Source: Alligator mississippiensis (lineage: Eukaryota; Chordata; Crocodylia; Alligatoridae). From it: DNA of 64,000 bases. Of the stretch, positions 34,501 through 46,402 are shown piece by piece. The stretch spans positions 220,255,978 through 220,319,977 of the forward strand of contig NC_081828.1 of assembly GCF_030867095.1 (NCBI RefSeq), given 5' to 3'. Numbering within the stretch: the stretch's first letter is position 1; the number at the start of each line of letters is the position of its first letter. The notes beneath the pieces were generated by a model, which saw nothing but the letters and a program-made list of their open reading frames with translations, had not been told where the DNA came from and did no database searches. Both the position numbers and the translations under genes were made by a program.

Positions 34501-37064
34501 TATGCAGAGGCTCTGTGTAGCTGTTACCGTAGGACAAGGAAGAAGCTGCACTCTCCCTCTTCTGCTCAGGCTGCTCTGGACCCCAGGAAGCGTTTCATCA
34601 CGGTCTCGGGATGCATTAAAAGACTCCGCAGCATGGGTGGGATTCAGAAACTTTCATATGGGCAGAAGTGAGTTCCCACAGTTTGCACCAGAATTGCCCC
34701 CTTCATGTTTAGTCTCTGTGGCCCCGAGTGTCACGAAGTCTGAGACTCGGCACAGAGTCCAGGTTCAGGCTCATGCTGATGCCTTAGACCTGGTGCAGAC
34801 TCCTGTGACATGGAGCCCACCTGGGACCTGTCAGCAGAGGAAAGCTGCACGGGCTCATCTCCTGCACCAGACCGTGCCCTGGAAGCAGGCAGGAAGCGCA
34901 GCCCTGCTCCTTTCAGAAGAGAGAGCCGTAGCTCTAAGCCCTTCCCTCCTCCTTAGCCCGCTACAGCGTGAAGCCATTCAGGTACTGTCCTAACGCACAC
35001 GTCCCACACGTGCTTCTAGCAGGGTCTGAGGTGTTGGGGCTGACAGCTGGGCCAGAAACTCCTGAGAGTCCTGCTCTGAACCCCACCGAGCAGTGAACGT
35101 TATCCCAGCAGAGGGACCTGCCCCTCCCGCAGCCCCAGCACTTGGGGTTTTGGCAGGGAGACCTGGTTTTCTTCAGGGGACACAAGTGCCAAGGGGCAGG
35201 CCTGCTGTGCGGCCCGTGCCAGCTGAACGAATAGCAGCGTTTGCCCTCTGCCAACAGGGTAGGCACTAATCTGGTGTTTCTCTTCCCCGAGCAGGAGGCG
35301 CCTGGCTGCTGAGCAGAGCTGAGGAGCAACCTCCTGCAGATGGGGCTGCAGACCTGGAGCCAGCAGGGACTTCCCCAGGGAGTTTGGCTGAGATGGACCC
35401 CCTGACACCTGAGGAGGATCAGTGGCACAAGAGTCAGGGGAGGCCCCAAAAGCAGAAGAAGAATGAAGCGGTGAACCAGGTACCATCTCGAGTTGGGCGT
35501 GAGAGTGGGGAAGGGGCAGAACCCAGAAGGAGCCGTGGGTGCAGGGCAGAGTTTGTGGAGCTGAGAGACCTAAAGAGCCGCTGGAAAGATGCACTGCGTC
35601 CCAGCCAAGGCAGTGGGGAGGGGCTCAGAGGGAAGCAGGAGCTCACTGCCAAGCACCGGGGCAAAACCCACCCATTCCCTGAGGTCAGAAAAACCTTTAT
35701 CTGGGCTCTTCAAAAGGTGAAGCACAGTGGGGAGAAACCCCATGTATGCACCAAGTGTGGGAAGAGCTTCACCTGCCTCTTGACCCTGGTTGCTCACCAC
35801 CAGACCCATTCTGGAGAGCTACCCCACTGGTTCACCTAGTGGGTGAAGAGCTTTGTGTTACCCCCAGACCTGGTCAAGCACCTACATTTGGAGAGGGGGA
35901 AGTGTCAGGCATAGCTGTGTCAAGTGTGACAAGACCTTCACCCCTTTTTTCTCCCTGTCTCAGCACCGACGCATCCACGTGGGCAGAAGGACACACCGCT
36001 GCACTAAGTGCAAGAAGAACTTCATCTGCTGGCAAGACCTGTCCCAGCACCAGTGTGTGCGGCACTGCTGCACCAAGTGTGGGAAGAGATTCAAGCAGCT
36101 CTCCAACCTGGCCAGGCACTGGTGCATGCACACAAGGGAGAAGCCACTTGAGTGCTCAGAGTGTGGGAAAAGCTTCACCCGATCCTCCTACCTGGCCCGG
36201 CACCAGCTCATCCACACAGGGGAGAAGCCACATCAGTGCTTAGAGTGTGGCAAAAGCTTCAACCTGTCCTCTAACCTGGCCCAGCACCAGCGTATCCACA
36301 CAGGGGAGAAGCCACATCAGTGCTCCGAGTGTGGGAAATGCTTCACCCAGTCCTCCAGCCTGACCAAACACTGGCTTATCCACATCGGGGAGAAACCACA
36401 TCAGTGCTTGGAGTGTGGGAAAAGGTTCAGACAATCCTCTAACCTGGCCCAGCACCAGCGCATCCACACAGGGGACAAGCCACATAAGTGTTCAGAGTGT
36501 GGGAAGAGCTTCTCTTATTCCTCCAGCCTGGCTGAGCACCAGCGTATCCACACAGGGGAGGAGGCATATCAGTGCTTAGTATGTGGGAAGAGCTTTACCC
36601 GATCCTATCACCTGGCCCGGCACCAGCTCATCCACACGGGGGATAAGCCCCATCAGTGCTCGGAGTGTGGGAAAAGCTTTAACCGATCCTCTAACCTGGC
36701 CCAGCACCAGCTCGTCCACACCGGGGAGAAGCCACATCAGTGCTCAGAGTGTGGGAAAAGCTTCACCCTATCCTCCAGCTTGAGCAAACACCGGCTCATC
36801 CACACCGGGGAGAAGCCACATCAGTGCTCGGAGTGTGGGAAGTGCTTCAGTCGATCCTCTCACCTCACCCGGCACCAACTCATCCACACCGGGGAGAAGC
36901 CATATCAATGCTTGGTGTGTGGGAAGAGGTTCAACCGAGCCTCCAACCTGGCCCAGCATCAGCTCATCCACACCGGGGAGAAACCACATCAGTGCTCGGT
37001 GTGTGGGAAGACATTCAACCGATCCTCCCACCTGGCCCAGCACCAGCTCATCCACACAAGGTAG
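28510..37064 (+). CDS. KRAB C2H2 zinc-finger gene, copy A (SCAN exon lost)
   Basis: A DNA-binding repressor of the KRAB-ZNF class, expected in the nucleus and expected to recruit TRIM28. Exons matching copy B are: 28510-28705, 29118 onward (donor deleted), 29329-29489, KRAB-A 29970-30096 (127 bp), KRAB-B-like 33996-34112, linker 34799-34888 (GC donor), 35295-35479, and finger exon 35868-37064. KRAB-A keeps [20 protein letters not shown] and [10 protein letters not shown]. Skipping the donorless exon is frame-neutral, and an ATG at 28552 would then give 676 aa with 14 fingers (CxxC-x12-HxxxH, TGEKP linkers). The finger exon joins in frame only if an intron 35480-35867 is removed; read straight through, a stop lies at 35837. 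Decayed finger remnants follow the stop at 37062. It may be a SCAN-less gene or a pseudogene. Confidence 0.7.
30150..31130 (+). repeat. CR1 fragment in the KRAB intron of copy A
   Basis: The RT tail and 3' UTR are readable (ggttgcagcaagggaagttt, then ggggttggactagatgtgag at the 3' end). A tRNA-derived SINE interrupts it at 30,495-30,769. The same arrangement recurs at 32.5-33.25 kb. Confidence 0.75.
30495..30769 (-). mobile_element. tRNA-Gly-derived SINE
   Basis: On the minus strand the head reads GGTTCAGTGGCAGAG, then CTGCCACACAAAAGACCTGG and GTCCAATTC. This matches tRNA-Gly(GCC) D-arm, anticodon and T-arm order with A and B boxes. An unrelated tail of about 200 bp follows. It is nested in a CR1. 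Confidence 0.7.
32289..32415 (+). pseudogene. Degenerate second KRAB-A exon of copy A
   Basis: A 127-bp match to the KRAB-A exon at 29970, still reading [20 protein letters not shown], with the donor GTAAAG kept. The acceptor CAG is lost (the preceding bases read gtttgcctgg) and FEDVAVYF has become FEDAAVNF, so the KRAB DV pair is altered. Copy B has no counterpart. It probably arose by duplication of the exon with its following CR1 and SINE. Confidence 0.75.
32460..33250 (+). repeat. Duplicated CR1 fragment following the second KRAB exon
   Basis: Parallels 30,150-31,130: the RT tail, an interrupting SINE, then ggttgcagcaagggaagttt and the 3' end ggttggactagatgtgacct. It shows that exon, CR1 and SINE were duplicated together. 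Confidence 0.75.
32695..32920 (-). mobile_element. tRNA-Gly-derived SINE, second copy, internally deleted
   Basis: Homologous to 30,495-30,769. The head (GTGGTAGAGTCCTTGTCTGC on the minus strand) is present, but about 30-40 bp at the B-box side are missing. Confidence 0.6.
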
Positions 37065-40000
37065 AAGTCACAGCAGCGCTTCGAGCGTGGGAAGTGCTTC
37101 CTTGACTCCTCCAAACTGGCCCTGCACCAGTGCATCCATATCCCATTTTTCTGCCAGCTATACAGGAAGGACTTGGGGATGTATTACCTGCTCAGCACCC
37201 ACCAGTGTCTACATCCAGGGAAGCGGCCTCGTGTAGGTGTTATACACTGACAGTTCACCCTTCATTCAGCCCTTCTAGGGCACTGCAGCATCTCAAGGAC
37301 ACAGAGGCTGGCTTCCCAGGTTCGATGCGGGTGATGGGTTACAAGGAAACACTTCAGGCAAAGGCCAGCCCAGATGCTGGGGGAACCTGTGAGAAGATCT
37401 TTGCATCAGTCATGGAGCCTGTGCCATCCCCATCATTCTCCAAAAGCAGCCAGTGCTCCCAGGGGGAGAAATGCGTGCACGATAGGTGCCCTCCCCAAGA
37501 CAGCTGGCTCCAAATGACACCCAGGGACCGTCTTTGGCTGACTCCCAATGTTGACTTCCCTCCTGGTCCCAGGGTCCTTGTATGTGCAGCTCTAGAGTTG
37601 CAGGAAGGAGGAATTGCTAGGGAAGCATTCCCTGCCTTCCCCCCTGACCTTGCCTTTCCTCCCCAGGACATCACCCTGTTTCCAGGCCTGCACATGCCCA
37701 TTGGGGTCTGTAAGAAACTGCTACAGCCACCCCGTGAGCCCAGTTTTGGCAGGTTTTGCTTCCCAGCTCCTCATCAGATCTCTGCACCAGCAGGTGCCAA
37801 CTGCCCCCCGTCCTCCTCCCCTTCATGCCATTCTCTATAACAGATTCCTTGGTAATCAAGGCCCACAGCTTAACATGATACCCCTGTGGTTGGTCTCTAT
37901 GTCCTCTGCAGAGCTGTGAAATGGGAACAGACCAGGGCCCAGAACCCTTTCCATGGAAGATCTCTCTGTGATTCCTCACCCCCTTCCCTTTCCAGAGGAT
38001 TCACCACAATCCAGGGGGTTTTGCTAAGTCTCAGGAGCAGGAGTTGGTCATATTTGAGGCATCAGCCCCAAATCCTGCTGTGCAGCCAAGAACCCTTCCC
38101 TTTTGAATGAATCTCTGGCTAGGGGGAAGTAGATCTCTTTTCTGGGATAAATGCAATAGTTGTGATAAAGGAAGTGCATCCTGTGACAGGTCCTGCCTCT
38201 TATTGAAGGGTGGGGAAAGTAAGGCATCCTGTGGGTGAAACGCAGCACGTTGTAATCTCCCATTGGCAAGTGAGGCTCCCCACTGTGCTTAAGCCATTTG
38301 GCTCCATGAGTGTCCTATAGGGGCTACTCCAAGAGGTTAAGAGCCCATCCTGCAGAAAATGAGGGCCCTGAGCAGGCTTGCATAGGAGTGCAGGGGGGTC
38401 CCAAAGTCCACTAAGGCTCCCCACTATCTGAAATGGGTCAGGCCCTACGCGTAAATGCAGCCAGCCTCATTTACTGCAAAGAGAAAGGCCAAATGTCTGC
38501 TTCTCTCCCACAGCAGCTCCAGCAAGTGAATGGGAACATGGGAGAGTCCCACTGAGACCCTGCCGAGAGGTCAGGCCTCCACTTACCCCTGTGGCCACAG
38601 CCAGGTTATGCTCCAGTTCCTATTTGATGATGGCATTTGCACCAGGAGGGATGAAGCCAGTACATCTTCCCTTTTGATTTCTCTCCCCTTGGCTCAGATT
38701 GCAGAGACCCAAAGGGCTGCTGAGCAAGGTGAAGTTGGAGGTGGTGATTTAGAGCCCACATCTGGCAGCCTGTGTCAGGTTTCAGACAGTGTTTCTGCCT
38801 CCTCCTTTTCCCTCTATTACAGCATTTAGGAAAATAAACTTGTGACTTTTGAATGAGCCTCATGTGTTTGGCAGGAGGGATGGCTTGTCTTGCTGTTCGA
38901 GGTGGCCACAAAAAGAAGGGAGGCGATGGGACTTTGTTCAACACATTCTGAATGTGCCTGTTTCTTGTTGAATTCCTAAGAAACTGGCACAAGAAGCAAG
39001 GGGGAGTTCCCACTTGTGCTTGCAAGTCAATAGGTGAAAGGGAAGGACCAGGTAAAAGGGAAGGAAACAGTAACTTTGTGGTAACACACTCTACACATTG
39101 ATTCCCTGCCACCCCCAACATCTCCAGACGTGTTCCCCAAACAAACTTTTAGTCCCAGATTGCATTCACACTACACTAGAATATTTGCCAAAACACCCAA
39201 CTAAAGGAAGCTTTGCTGGGGTTGGCCCTTTCCTTGGCCCACTATGGTTTTCAGAAATGTAGAAATGGGAAGGCAGATGCTCTTTCCCAGAAAGTGGAAT
39301 GTGTTGCTAATCTGGCACAGGGAACATTGGAGCCTAGACCCCTTTGAAGCCACGTGACATCCTCGCACCCCCTTGCCAGTGTCTCTGCTGCCTTCACTTG
39401 ACCGCTGCCTTGGGTCCAGGATGGTGTTATCTTTGCTCAGGGTAAGATTTCCATGCCCCCAGGTCCAGACAGACCCATGGTACTATGTTTATGCCATGAG
39501 TTCCTGTTAACTAGGCACTCTGGAAGGGAGAAAAACCTGTCAACTAATCGCCCAATATTTGGGTGGTCATGCTGGGGCAAGATCATGCCAGTGTTCATCT
39601 GCTCTTGTAACATTTGCACCCACATAGTGAAGCCCAGTCAAAACCCCTATGTTCTCTTCCAGCCCTTATTCACTTCCTCTCAGTCATGGTCCACTATTTG
39701 GAAGGACCATGATATTTTTAGATCTTCTCTAAATGGTTGGGTTCCCTATGATCTGGGTGGTGACAGATTTACTATGACGATGCATTGTAGCCCATGTGTA
39801 AGTCTTTCCTCAGCCAAGGGCACTGCCCATCTGCGGTTGGACCACATAGTTCACATCCACACCCTTTGAAGCAGCATAACTTTCAACTCTGCATCCCAGT
39901 TTATCTCCTGGTTTGGGCACAAGATCCTGGAACTTTTGGGTTTGGGACCGAGCTTTCATCACTGCATCACCCACACGTGAGCAGCCAAACCAAGAGAACC

Positions 40001-40470
40001 AGGCAGGTGTGTGCGTTGTTGGAACATTGATCAATATATATACTGCTAACCCCAAAGCATTGGGTAATGTAGGCCTGAGTACCAAGTGTCCCATGCATGA
40101 GCTCCTTATAGAAACAGAACTTGATAAGTTGGTCATGTGAGCACTCCTGTTAGGAGCTGGAAGGGGGAGACGACTGGACAAGGTGGAGGTTAGTCCAGTC
40201 TTGGGTTGAAACAGAACAGCTAGGTCAAGATGCGAAGCCCATAGCACAGGATGGGTCAAGATATTCAAGATATATGTGGAATGTAATAAGTAATTTGTTT
40301 GCATGACTAAAAAATGAAAATTAGAAAGCGGTGGCCAACAGGAGCCTACATGGTGTTGTACTGATACCTTGCCACAGGCATACATGCAATAATATCTTGT
40401 CTGTGAAATCACATCTGTGTTTGGGCCATGGCTTGTAGACAATACACTTGCCTAAACCTTTGCTAGCTGC
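37065..40470. other. 3' flank of gene A
   Basis: Contains decayed finger remnants just past the stop and an AATAAA at 38833-38838 that probably ends the transcript. Unique-looking sequence follows. It is homologous in blocks to 54,375-57,926 of copy B. It holds the uninterrupted sites for two copy-B insertions: acta at 39510-39513 and gctgc at 40466-40470. Confidence 0.65.
38833..38838 (+). promoter_or_regulatory. Candidate polyadenylation signal of gene A
   Basis: AATAAA about 1.8 kb past the stop. The aligned site in copy B also reads AATAAA, at 55705. Confidence 0.5.
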
Positions 40471-41665
40471 AACTCCAATTGTGCTTTGGCTTTCCTGATT
40501 TCATCCCTGCATGCCTGAGCAATACTCTTATACTACTCTCTAGTCATCTGTCCAGGCTCCCACTTCTGATAAACTCCCTCTTTTGTGTTTAAGCTCACTG
40601 AAGAGTTCTCTGCTAATCCACGCTGGTCCCCTGCCATACTTGTTAATCTTCCTGCCTCTCGGGACGGTTCGTTCCTACACTCTCAGTGAGGTTTCTTTAA
40701 ATTACAGTCAGCTCTCCTGGACTCCGTTCCCCCTCAGACTGGCTTCCCAGAGCATCCTGCCCATCACTTCCCTGAGCACGTCAAAGTCTGGTTTTCTGAA
40801 GTCCAGGGTCCATACTCTGCTGATCTTCTTTCTTCCTTTGGTCAGGATCCTGAACTCAATCATCTTGTGCGCAGTGCTGCCCAACTTGCCATCCACCAAT
40901 TCTTCCCAGTTTATAAACCATAGGTCAAGAAGAGCATGGCCCCTAATTGCTCTCCTGAACACTTGCACTAGGAAGTTGTCTCCTACACCGTCCAACAACT
41001 TCCTAGATTGCCTGTGCATTGCTGTATTGCCCTCTCAGCAGATGTCAGGGTGACTGAGCCCTCCATGAGAACCGGGCCCTGTGGGCTGGACATTTCTGCT
41101 AGTTGTCTGAAGAAAGCTTCATCTACCTCATCCTCCAGGTCTGGTGGTCTATAGCAGACACCCAACATGATTCATAGATTCATAGATGTTAGGGTCGGAA
41201 GGGACCTCAATAGATCATCGAGTCCGACCCCCTGAATAAGCAGGAAAGAGTGCTGGGTCTAGATGACCCCAGCTAGATACTCGTCTAACCTCCTCTTGAA
41301 GACCCCCAGGGTAGGGGAGAGCACCACCTCCCTTGGGAGCCCGTTCCAGACCTTAAATGATATGATATCATCCTTGCTGCTTTCCCCTCTAACCTGAACC
41401 CAGAGACTATCAAAAGACCTATCTCCAGTTTCATATTGAAGCTCTGACAACTATACAGCTTTTTTATACACAGCACAACTCCTCCTCCTCTTCTCCCCCA
41501 CCTGTCCTTTCTGGACAGTCTGTACCCATCCATGACACTACTTCAGTCATGTGAGTTATCCCACCAAGCCTCTGTTTTTCTAATCACGGATAGTTCCTTG
41601 ACTGTGAGTGTGGAGACAGTTCAGCCTTTTGACACCAGGCAGGGCTGCGGTGGTCCTTTAGGCTG
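40471..41665 (-). repeat. Old LINE fragment (CR1 group), endonuclease region
   Basis: The minus strand reads VCYRPPDLEDEVDEAFFRQL, then LLDGVGDNFLVQV, HALLDLWF and RVWTLDFRKPDF, the C-terminal endonuclease domain and spacer of CR1-group ORF2. A second CR1 interrupts it at 41,170-41,360. The partner at 62,523 lacks that insertion. Confidence 0.8.
41170..41360 (-). repeat. Young CR1 3' fragment nested in the older LINE
   Basis: Begins ttcatagattcatagatgtt on the plus strand (the inverted 3' tail) and continues into the 3' region for about 190 bp. The paralogous site at about 63,233 is uninterrupted. Confidence 0.9.
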
Positions 41666-41816
41666 CAGGAGCAGGGGACCTGCCGGTAAAGGGAGGCAGT
41701 GTCTATTAAGCAGCCCTAGTTTCACAAGGAAAGGGAGTGTGGGGAGACATTTAACGTCCTAGTGCCTGTAAGAAGGTTGTTTACAGGGAAGGAATTAGGG
41801 CCGAGGGAGGCTTTGG

Positions 41817-42843
41817 CCAGAGCTTCAGACGCTTCGGGGTCTGAAGCAGCACATCCAGGTGGAAGCGCTGCCTCATTCAGCTTCCCAAGGCGGTTCGGAG
41901 CCACCTTGGAGATCCAGCCATAGGGGTATAATGGGGAAACAATAAAATATCTTTAACTTTGTTGTTTTTTTGTCCAATTTAGATGACATTTTCAGGGGTG
42001 GTAGACTGCAGAGAGGATGAAACCTGCCACGTTCCAAGAAGATCGGTGCAGGGATTTGGGGGGAACTGCCCCTCAAGCGGTGGCCAAGCAAAACTGGTGC
42101 CAGGGGTGCTGTGGGACTGACTGTCTGTCTTGGGGCGGGGAGGGGAGACACTGCTGCAGGCCTGGCTGCTCAGCTGCCCTGTTCCCAGTTACCAACCATG
42201 ATTCATTCAGGGACCAGGGACTGGGGGCCCAGCTCAATACACAGGACCTAGCTACTGCATTATGACTTAACGAGCAGCAATTGGCACCTACAAAACCAGG
42301 CTAAGGAGAGGACATAATCAATACAGACAATCAACTGGCCCAGGACAGAGACAGTCCTGGCACAAGTTTTGCCTGTCAGCAGCTCGGGGTGCAGGGCCCC
42401 AGCAGCCCCCTGCACCGATCTCCGCAGCTGGCAGGCATCACAGCAGGGGTCACCCCGCCGTGCCTTAGCACATGCAGTGTCACCCATGGCACCAGTTTTG
42501 CTTGTCTGCAGCTTGGGGGTGCAGTTCCCCACAAACCCCTGCACCGATCTTCTTGAAACTTGGCAGGTGTTATAGTCTGGTTTTCTAATAAAATGCCTTT
42601 TTTTTTTTTTTTAAAGTAAAAGTCATGCTCTCAGCAGGGGCTACCGTTCCTGCAAGTTTCATCCAAATCGGACAAAAAACAACAAAGTTATAGATATTTC
42701 ATTGATTCCCCATTATACCCTATGGCTGGATCTCCGAGGCAGCACCGAAGCTTCCGAGCCACTTCGGCCGGATCGAGGTGGAAATCCGGTCCGGATCTCC
42801 AGATCGGGTCACGGCCATCCGAAGCGGCTGGATCTGAAGCTGG
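41817..42843. repeat. 1.03-kb inverted-repeat (foldback) element, unclassified
   Basis: Left arm: GAGATCCAGCCATAGGGGTA (41919) onward. Right arm: the inverse, TACCCTATGGCTGGATCTCC (42717). Complementarity continues inward over more than 200 bp, including AAGATCGGTGCAGGG, and outward to CCAGAGCTTCAGA at the left and CTGAAGCTGG at the right. The right arm carries the AGATCGGTGCAGGG module twice. No transposase is seen. The family is unknown to me. Confidence 0.7.
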
Positions 42844-43456
42844 ATTGGATCACTGCTGACTGGCACAGGCCTAGAAGGAATCACCCCGCTACCATCCGGA
42901 CAGAGGTTTCTGCTTGGAAGAAACACCGGGACCATGCACACTGCTGCAGAGATGCACTGCCGTCTGGTGACCACGCACAGCACCGGCAGTGTTGCCATTG
43001 ATTTTTATTAGAGTGAACTGAATTCCTGGTGGAACTGGGGTTTAGAGACCATGATCTGGGAAAGGACATATACTGATGGGGCTGTTGTATGTGGGATCAC
43101 TTGCTGGATGGACTATTCACTAATGTTGGGTTTATAGATCATATTTTGGTTATGGGTTGTAATGGACGTTGTTGAACCTATGTAATGTGTATGTGTATAT
43201 ATGTGAATTATATTGGTTATTAATATTTTCTCTTCTTTCCTGTAGATATCTATAGCTAAAATAAAGAACCCTATTTGTTACTGAGGCTGGAGTGGACTCT
43301 TGGGAAGGTGAGAGTGAGGAGCACACCCTTCTCTTTGGCAGGACACCTCAGCCCGCCGAGCTGCCCGAGGGAGAGCCCAAAGCTATTGGCACCCTGAGGA
43401 TCTTGAATCTGGCATAGCGCCTGGCCATGATGCTGGGGGAGGGTTACATATATTTT
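42844..43456. other. Possible LTR-type fossil fragment
   Basis: An AATAAAGAACCC signal at about 43259, followed by a U5-like stretch ending in GGGTTACA near 43,446, resembles the 3' part of an LTR. No matching start or target duplication was found. Broken and old; the class is not determined. Confidence 0.3.
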
Positions 43457-45240
43457 TCATAGATTATAGAGCCGGAAGAGACCCAATGGATCATTGTGTC
43501 CGACCCCCTGCCCCTGGACACGATGATCCACCGAGGCCAGACAACCCCAGCCAGGTGGTTGTCAAGCCTCCTCTTGAAGACGACCTCCAAGCTAGGTGAG
43601 AGCACCACCTCTCTTGGAAGCCCATTCCAGACTCAGCCATCCTTACTGTAAAAAATTTCTTCCTGATATCGAACCTAAATCTACTCTCCACTAGCTTGCA
43701 CCCATTATTCCTAGTCACTCCCTGGGGCACTCTGGAAAACAGCACGTTTCCTGCTGTCCTCCCGATAAATTTGTAGGCGGTCACAAGGTCACCCCTCAGC
43801 CGTCTTTTGTAAAGGCTGAAGAGATCCAGATCTCTCAACCTCACCTTGTAGGGTCTTTCACGGAGGCCACTAATCATGCGAGTGGCCTCCTCTGAACCCT
43901 CTCCAGATCCTCCACGTCCCTGTTGAAGCGTGGCGCCCAGAACTGGACACGGTACTCCAACCACAGCCTGACCGATGCCACGTAGAGGGGGAGCATCACC
44001 TCCCTTGATCTGTTGGTCATGCACCTGCTAATGCACGACAAGGTGCGATTGGCCTTGTTGATGGCCTCGTTGCACTGCCGGCTCACGTTCATCTTGGAGG
44101 CAGCTATGACTCCAAGATCCCTCTCTGCCTCCGAGCTGCTGAGGAGGTCGTCCCCCAACCTGTAGGTGTGCTGGGGGTTCCTCCTCCTCAGGTGGAGTAC
44201 CTTGCATTTATCTTCGTTGAATTGCATTTTATTTCGTTCCGCCCATTGGTCCAACCTATCCAGATCGGCCTATATCTGCTCCCTGCCCTCCAGTGTCTTA
44301 ACTTTGCCCCATAATTTGGTATCATCCGTGAACTTGGAGAGGGTGCTCTCCACACCCTTGTCCAAATTGCTGATGAAGGTATTAAATAATACCAGCCCGA
44401 GGACCGAACCCTGTGGGACCCCACTGCCCACCTCCTCCCAGGCTGAGAACGACCCGTCCACCCCCACTCTCTGGGCACGGTCCCTGAGCCAGTTGTCACT
44501 CCCTGACCGTGTAGGCATCCATTGCACAGCCCCTTAGCTTCCCTATGAGAATAGGATGTGAAACTGTGTCGAAAGCCTTCCTAAAGTCCAGGTAGATGAC
44601 ATGGGCCTCCACTCCTGTGTCAAGGCAGCGTGTGACCTGGTTGTAAAAGGCTATAAGGTTTGTCAGGCAGGATCTACCTGGGACGAACCCGTGCTGGTTT
44701 ATTTTCAGCATTGTTTCCCCTGCCAGGCCTGCACAAATGCACTCTTTGATTATTTTTTCCAGTGTTTTCCCAGGAATAGAGGTAAGACTGACTGGCCTAA
44801 AGTTACCCAGCTCATCCCTTCTCCCTTTCTTAAAAATGGGCACCGCATTGGCCTTTTTCCAGTCCTCAGGGACCTGGCCTGTGCACCACAGTGCTCGAAC
44901 AACCATGCCAGCGGCTCAGCAATGACACAGGCCAATTCCTTCAGCACCCGTGGATGGAGGTCATCCGGGCCGGCTGACTTGTGCCCATCCAGCTCCTCCA
45001 AGTGCTCCTTCACTAAGTCAGCACTAACCTTTGGCGGTCTGGTGCCTTTTGGACATCCGTCTATGTCCAAGGTGGGGGGATTGTCTTGGTCAGTATTGAG
45101 GAATACTGAAGCAAAGACCTCATTGAAGAGCTTAGCTCTGCCTTTTTGTCTGCATCAACCACCAACTGTCCTGACTCGTCCTGCAGGGCCCTGTGCTACT
45201 CTGCGCCTTATTTTTGCTCACTGTGTATCTGCCGCAGGAA
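43457..45240 (-). repeat. CR1 LINE, 5'-truncated, about 1.8 kb
   Basis: The 3' end is at 43457 (ttttcatagattatagagcc on the plus strand). The minus strand then reads, 5' to 3', NEVFASVFLNTDQDNPPTLD, HKSAGPDDLHPRVLKELA, PIFKKGRRDELGNFRPVSLT, QHGFVPGRSCLTNL and [13 protein letters not shown], with the ADDTK-type box as TDDTK. Only a few frame breaks, so it is moderately young. Confidence 0.9.
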
Positions 45241-46402
45241 TTTTATCCATCTATATATAGATATATATATACTCTACCTCCAATACTGCCAAGTTGCCAA
45301 GTGAACCACACAGGCAGCTCAAAGCGCCCTAAGAACCTGTTACACAGTTTGCACCCTCACAACCGCACACCCATCTCCACACCCGCCCCCACCACTGCCC
45401 TCCTCAGAGGGTCGCTCCCGACAGCCGATGCCAGACCCCTCTGCCCCAGACGAGCTCTGCCATGTCTTTGCCGGTGGCCTCGTCTGTCTTCCTGCAGTAC
45501 CAGCACGTTTCACTCAGTCCCACTGCATTGTAATCCAGTCCCGCGCTGTGGGGCCGAGTGTGCGTCCGCGAGCCGGTTCCTGGGTTTCCACAAGTCGCTG
45601 TCAGGGCGTCTGGGCAGGGCCCGCAGGAATCACTTCCCTGGTCGGGTCCCGGAGCCGTGTGGGCACCACGAGGCGCGCACGGCCGGGCCGTCCCCCACCC
45701 CCGGCTAGGGCAGTCCCAGAGGAGGGGTCGGTCCATCCTGCCGGGCCGGTCTCGGGCAGGTGGATGGCCCTGTCTGCCGGCGCTGTTGCTCCATGGCCGC
45801 GCAGGGCGTGCTCCCGCTGCGGGGCCCCGGGACAGTTGCTCCTACCCCGGGCACCGGGTCATGTCCACAGGCGCTGCGCTGCCTCTTGCCCCAAGCACCG
45901 CACAGCAGCGCGGCCCGCCAGGGAGCCCAGCGCCCGCCCCGCCCCGGGCCACGCGCGCCCCCAGCCCCAGCCCCAGCCCCGGACGCACGGGGACGGCTCC
46001 CGGCACGGGGGCATCGGCATCGGCATCGGCATCGGCATCGGCGTCTGCCCGGGCGGCGGCGGCGCGAGCCCTGCAGCCGCCCCGCCCCGCCCCGCCCCGC
46101 ACAGACCCGGGCGATGCCGGCCGCCCTCCCCCGGCCCCGGCCCCGCGGCGGGACGTGCGGGAACGACCCCGAGGGGCGGCCGGGCCCGCCCGCTGCCCAG
46201 CCCCACGGGCCGGGCCCTCCTCCGCCTCCGCCCGCAGCCGGGCCGGCAGCTCCTGCCGGGGGCAGAAGCCCCTCTTCGGCCCCGGCCCGGGTCTGACGGG
46301 ACGAGCCCCGGCCCCGCCGGACACGCGCCCGGGCGGCCCCGATCCCCATCCCGATCCGCCCGCACGGCCCCGCCCCGCCCCGTCTCGCCCCGCCCCGCCC
46401 CA
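45241..46402. other. Left part of duplication copy B, GC-rich upstream region
   Basis: Homologous at its left end to 26,229-26,310. The right half is a CpG island with many CCCCGCCC boxes. No gene start is seen before the CRE at 46403. Confidence 0.5.
46011..46040 (+). repeat. GCATCG hexanucleotide repeat
   Basis: Five GCATCG units in a row in the CpG island upstream of gene B. Not seen in copy A. Confidence 0.9.

Larger units (their letters stand above)
26229..41665 (+). repeat. Segmental duplication, copy A
   Basis: The order of promoter island, exons, introns, zinc-finger exon, 3' flank and inverse LINE fragment repeats that of 45,265-63,535. Left-edge anchor: cagcttgcaccgctcagccg here and cagtttgcaccctcacaacc at 45.34 kb. 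Right-edge anchor: tggtcctttag here and tggtcctttaa at 63.52 kb. Edges are approximate. Confidence 0.85.

Noticed and set aside
35820-35867. Calling copy A a plain pseudogene because of the stop and frame change before the fingers
   Set aside because: Both copies have good splice motifs at identical positions that remove the segment in phase, so a spliced gene is at least as likely.
36240-37055. Minus-strand frames opposite the finger arrays (also 53.0-54.4 kb)
   Set aside because: They repeat with the 84-bp finger period and are shadows of the C2H2 repeats.
42600-42613. T-run as a SINE or retrocopy poly(A) tail
   Set aside because: It lies inside the right arm of the inverted-repeat element and has no adjacent retrocopy.
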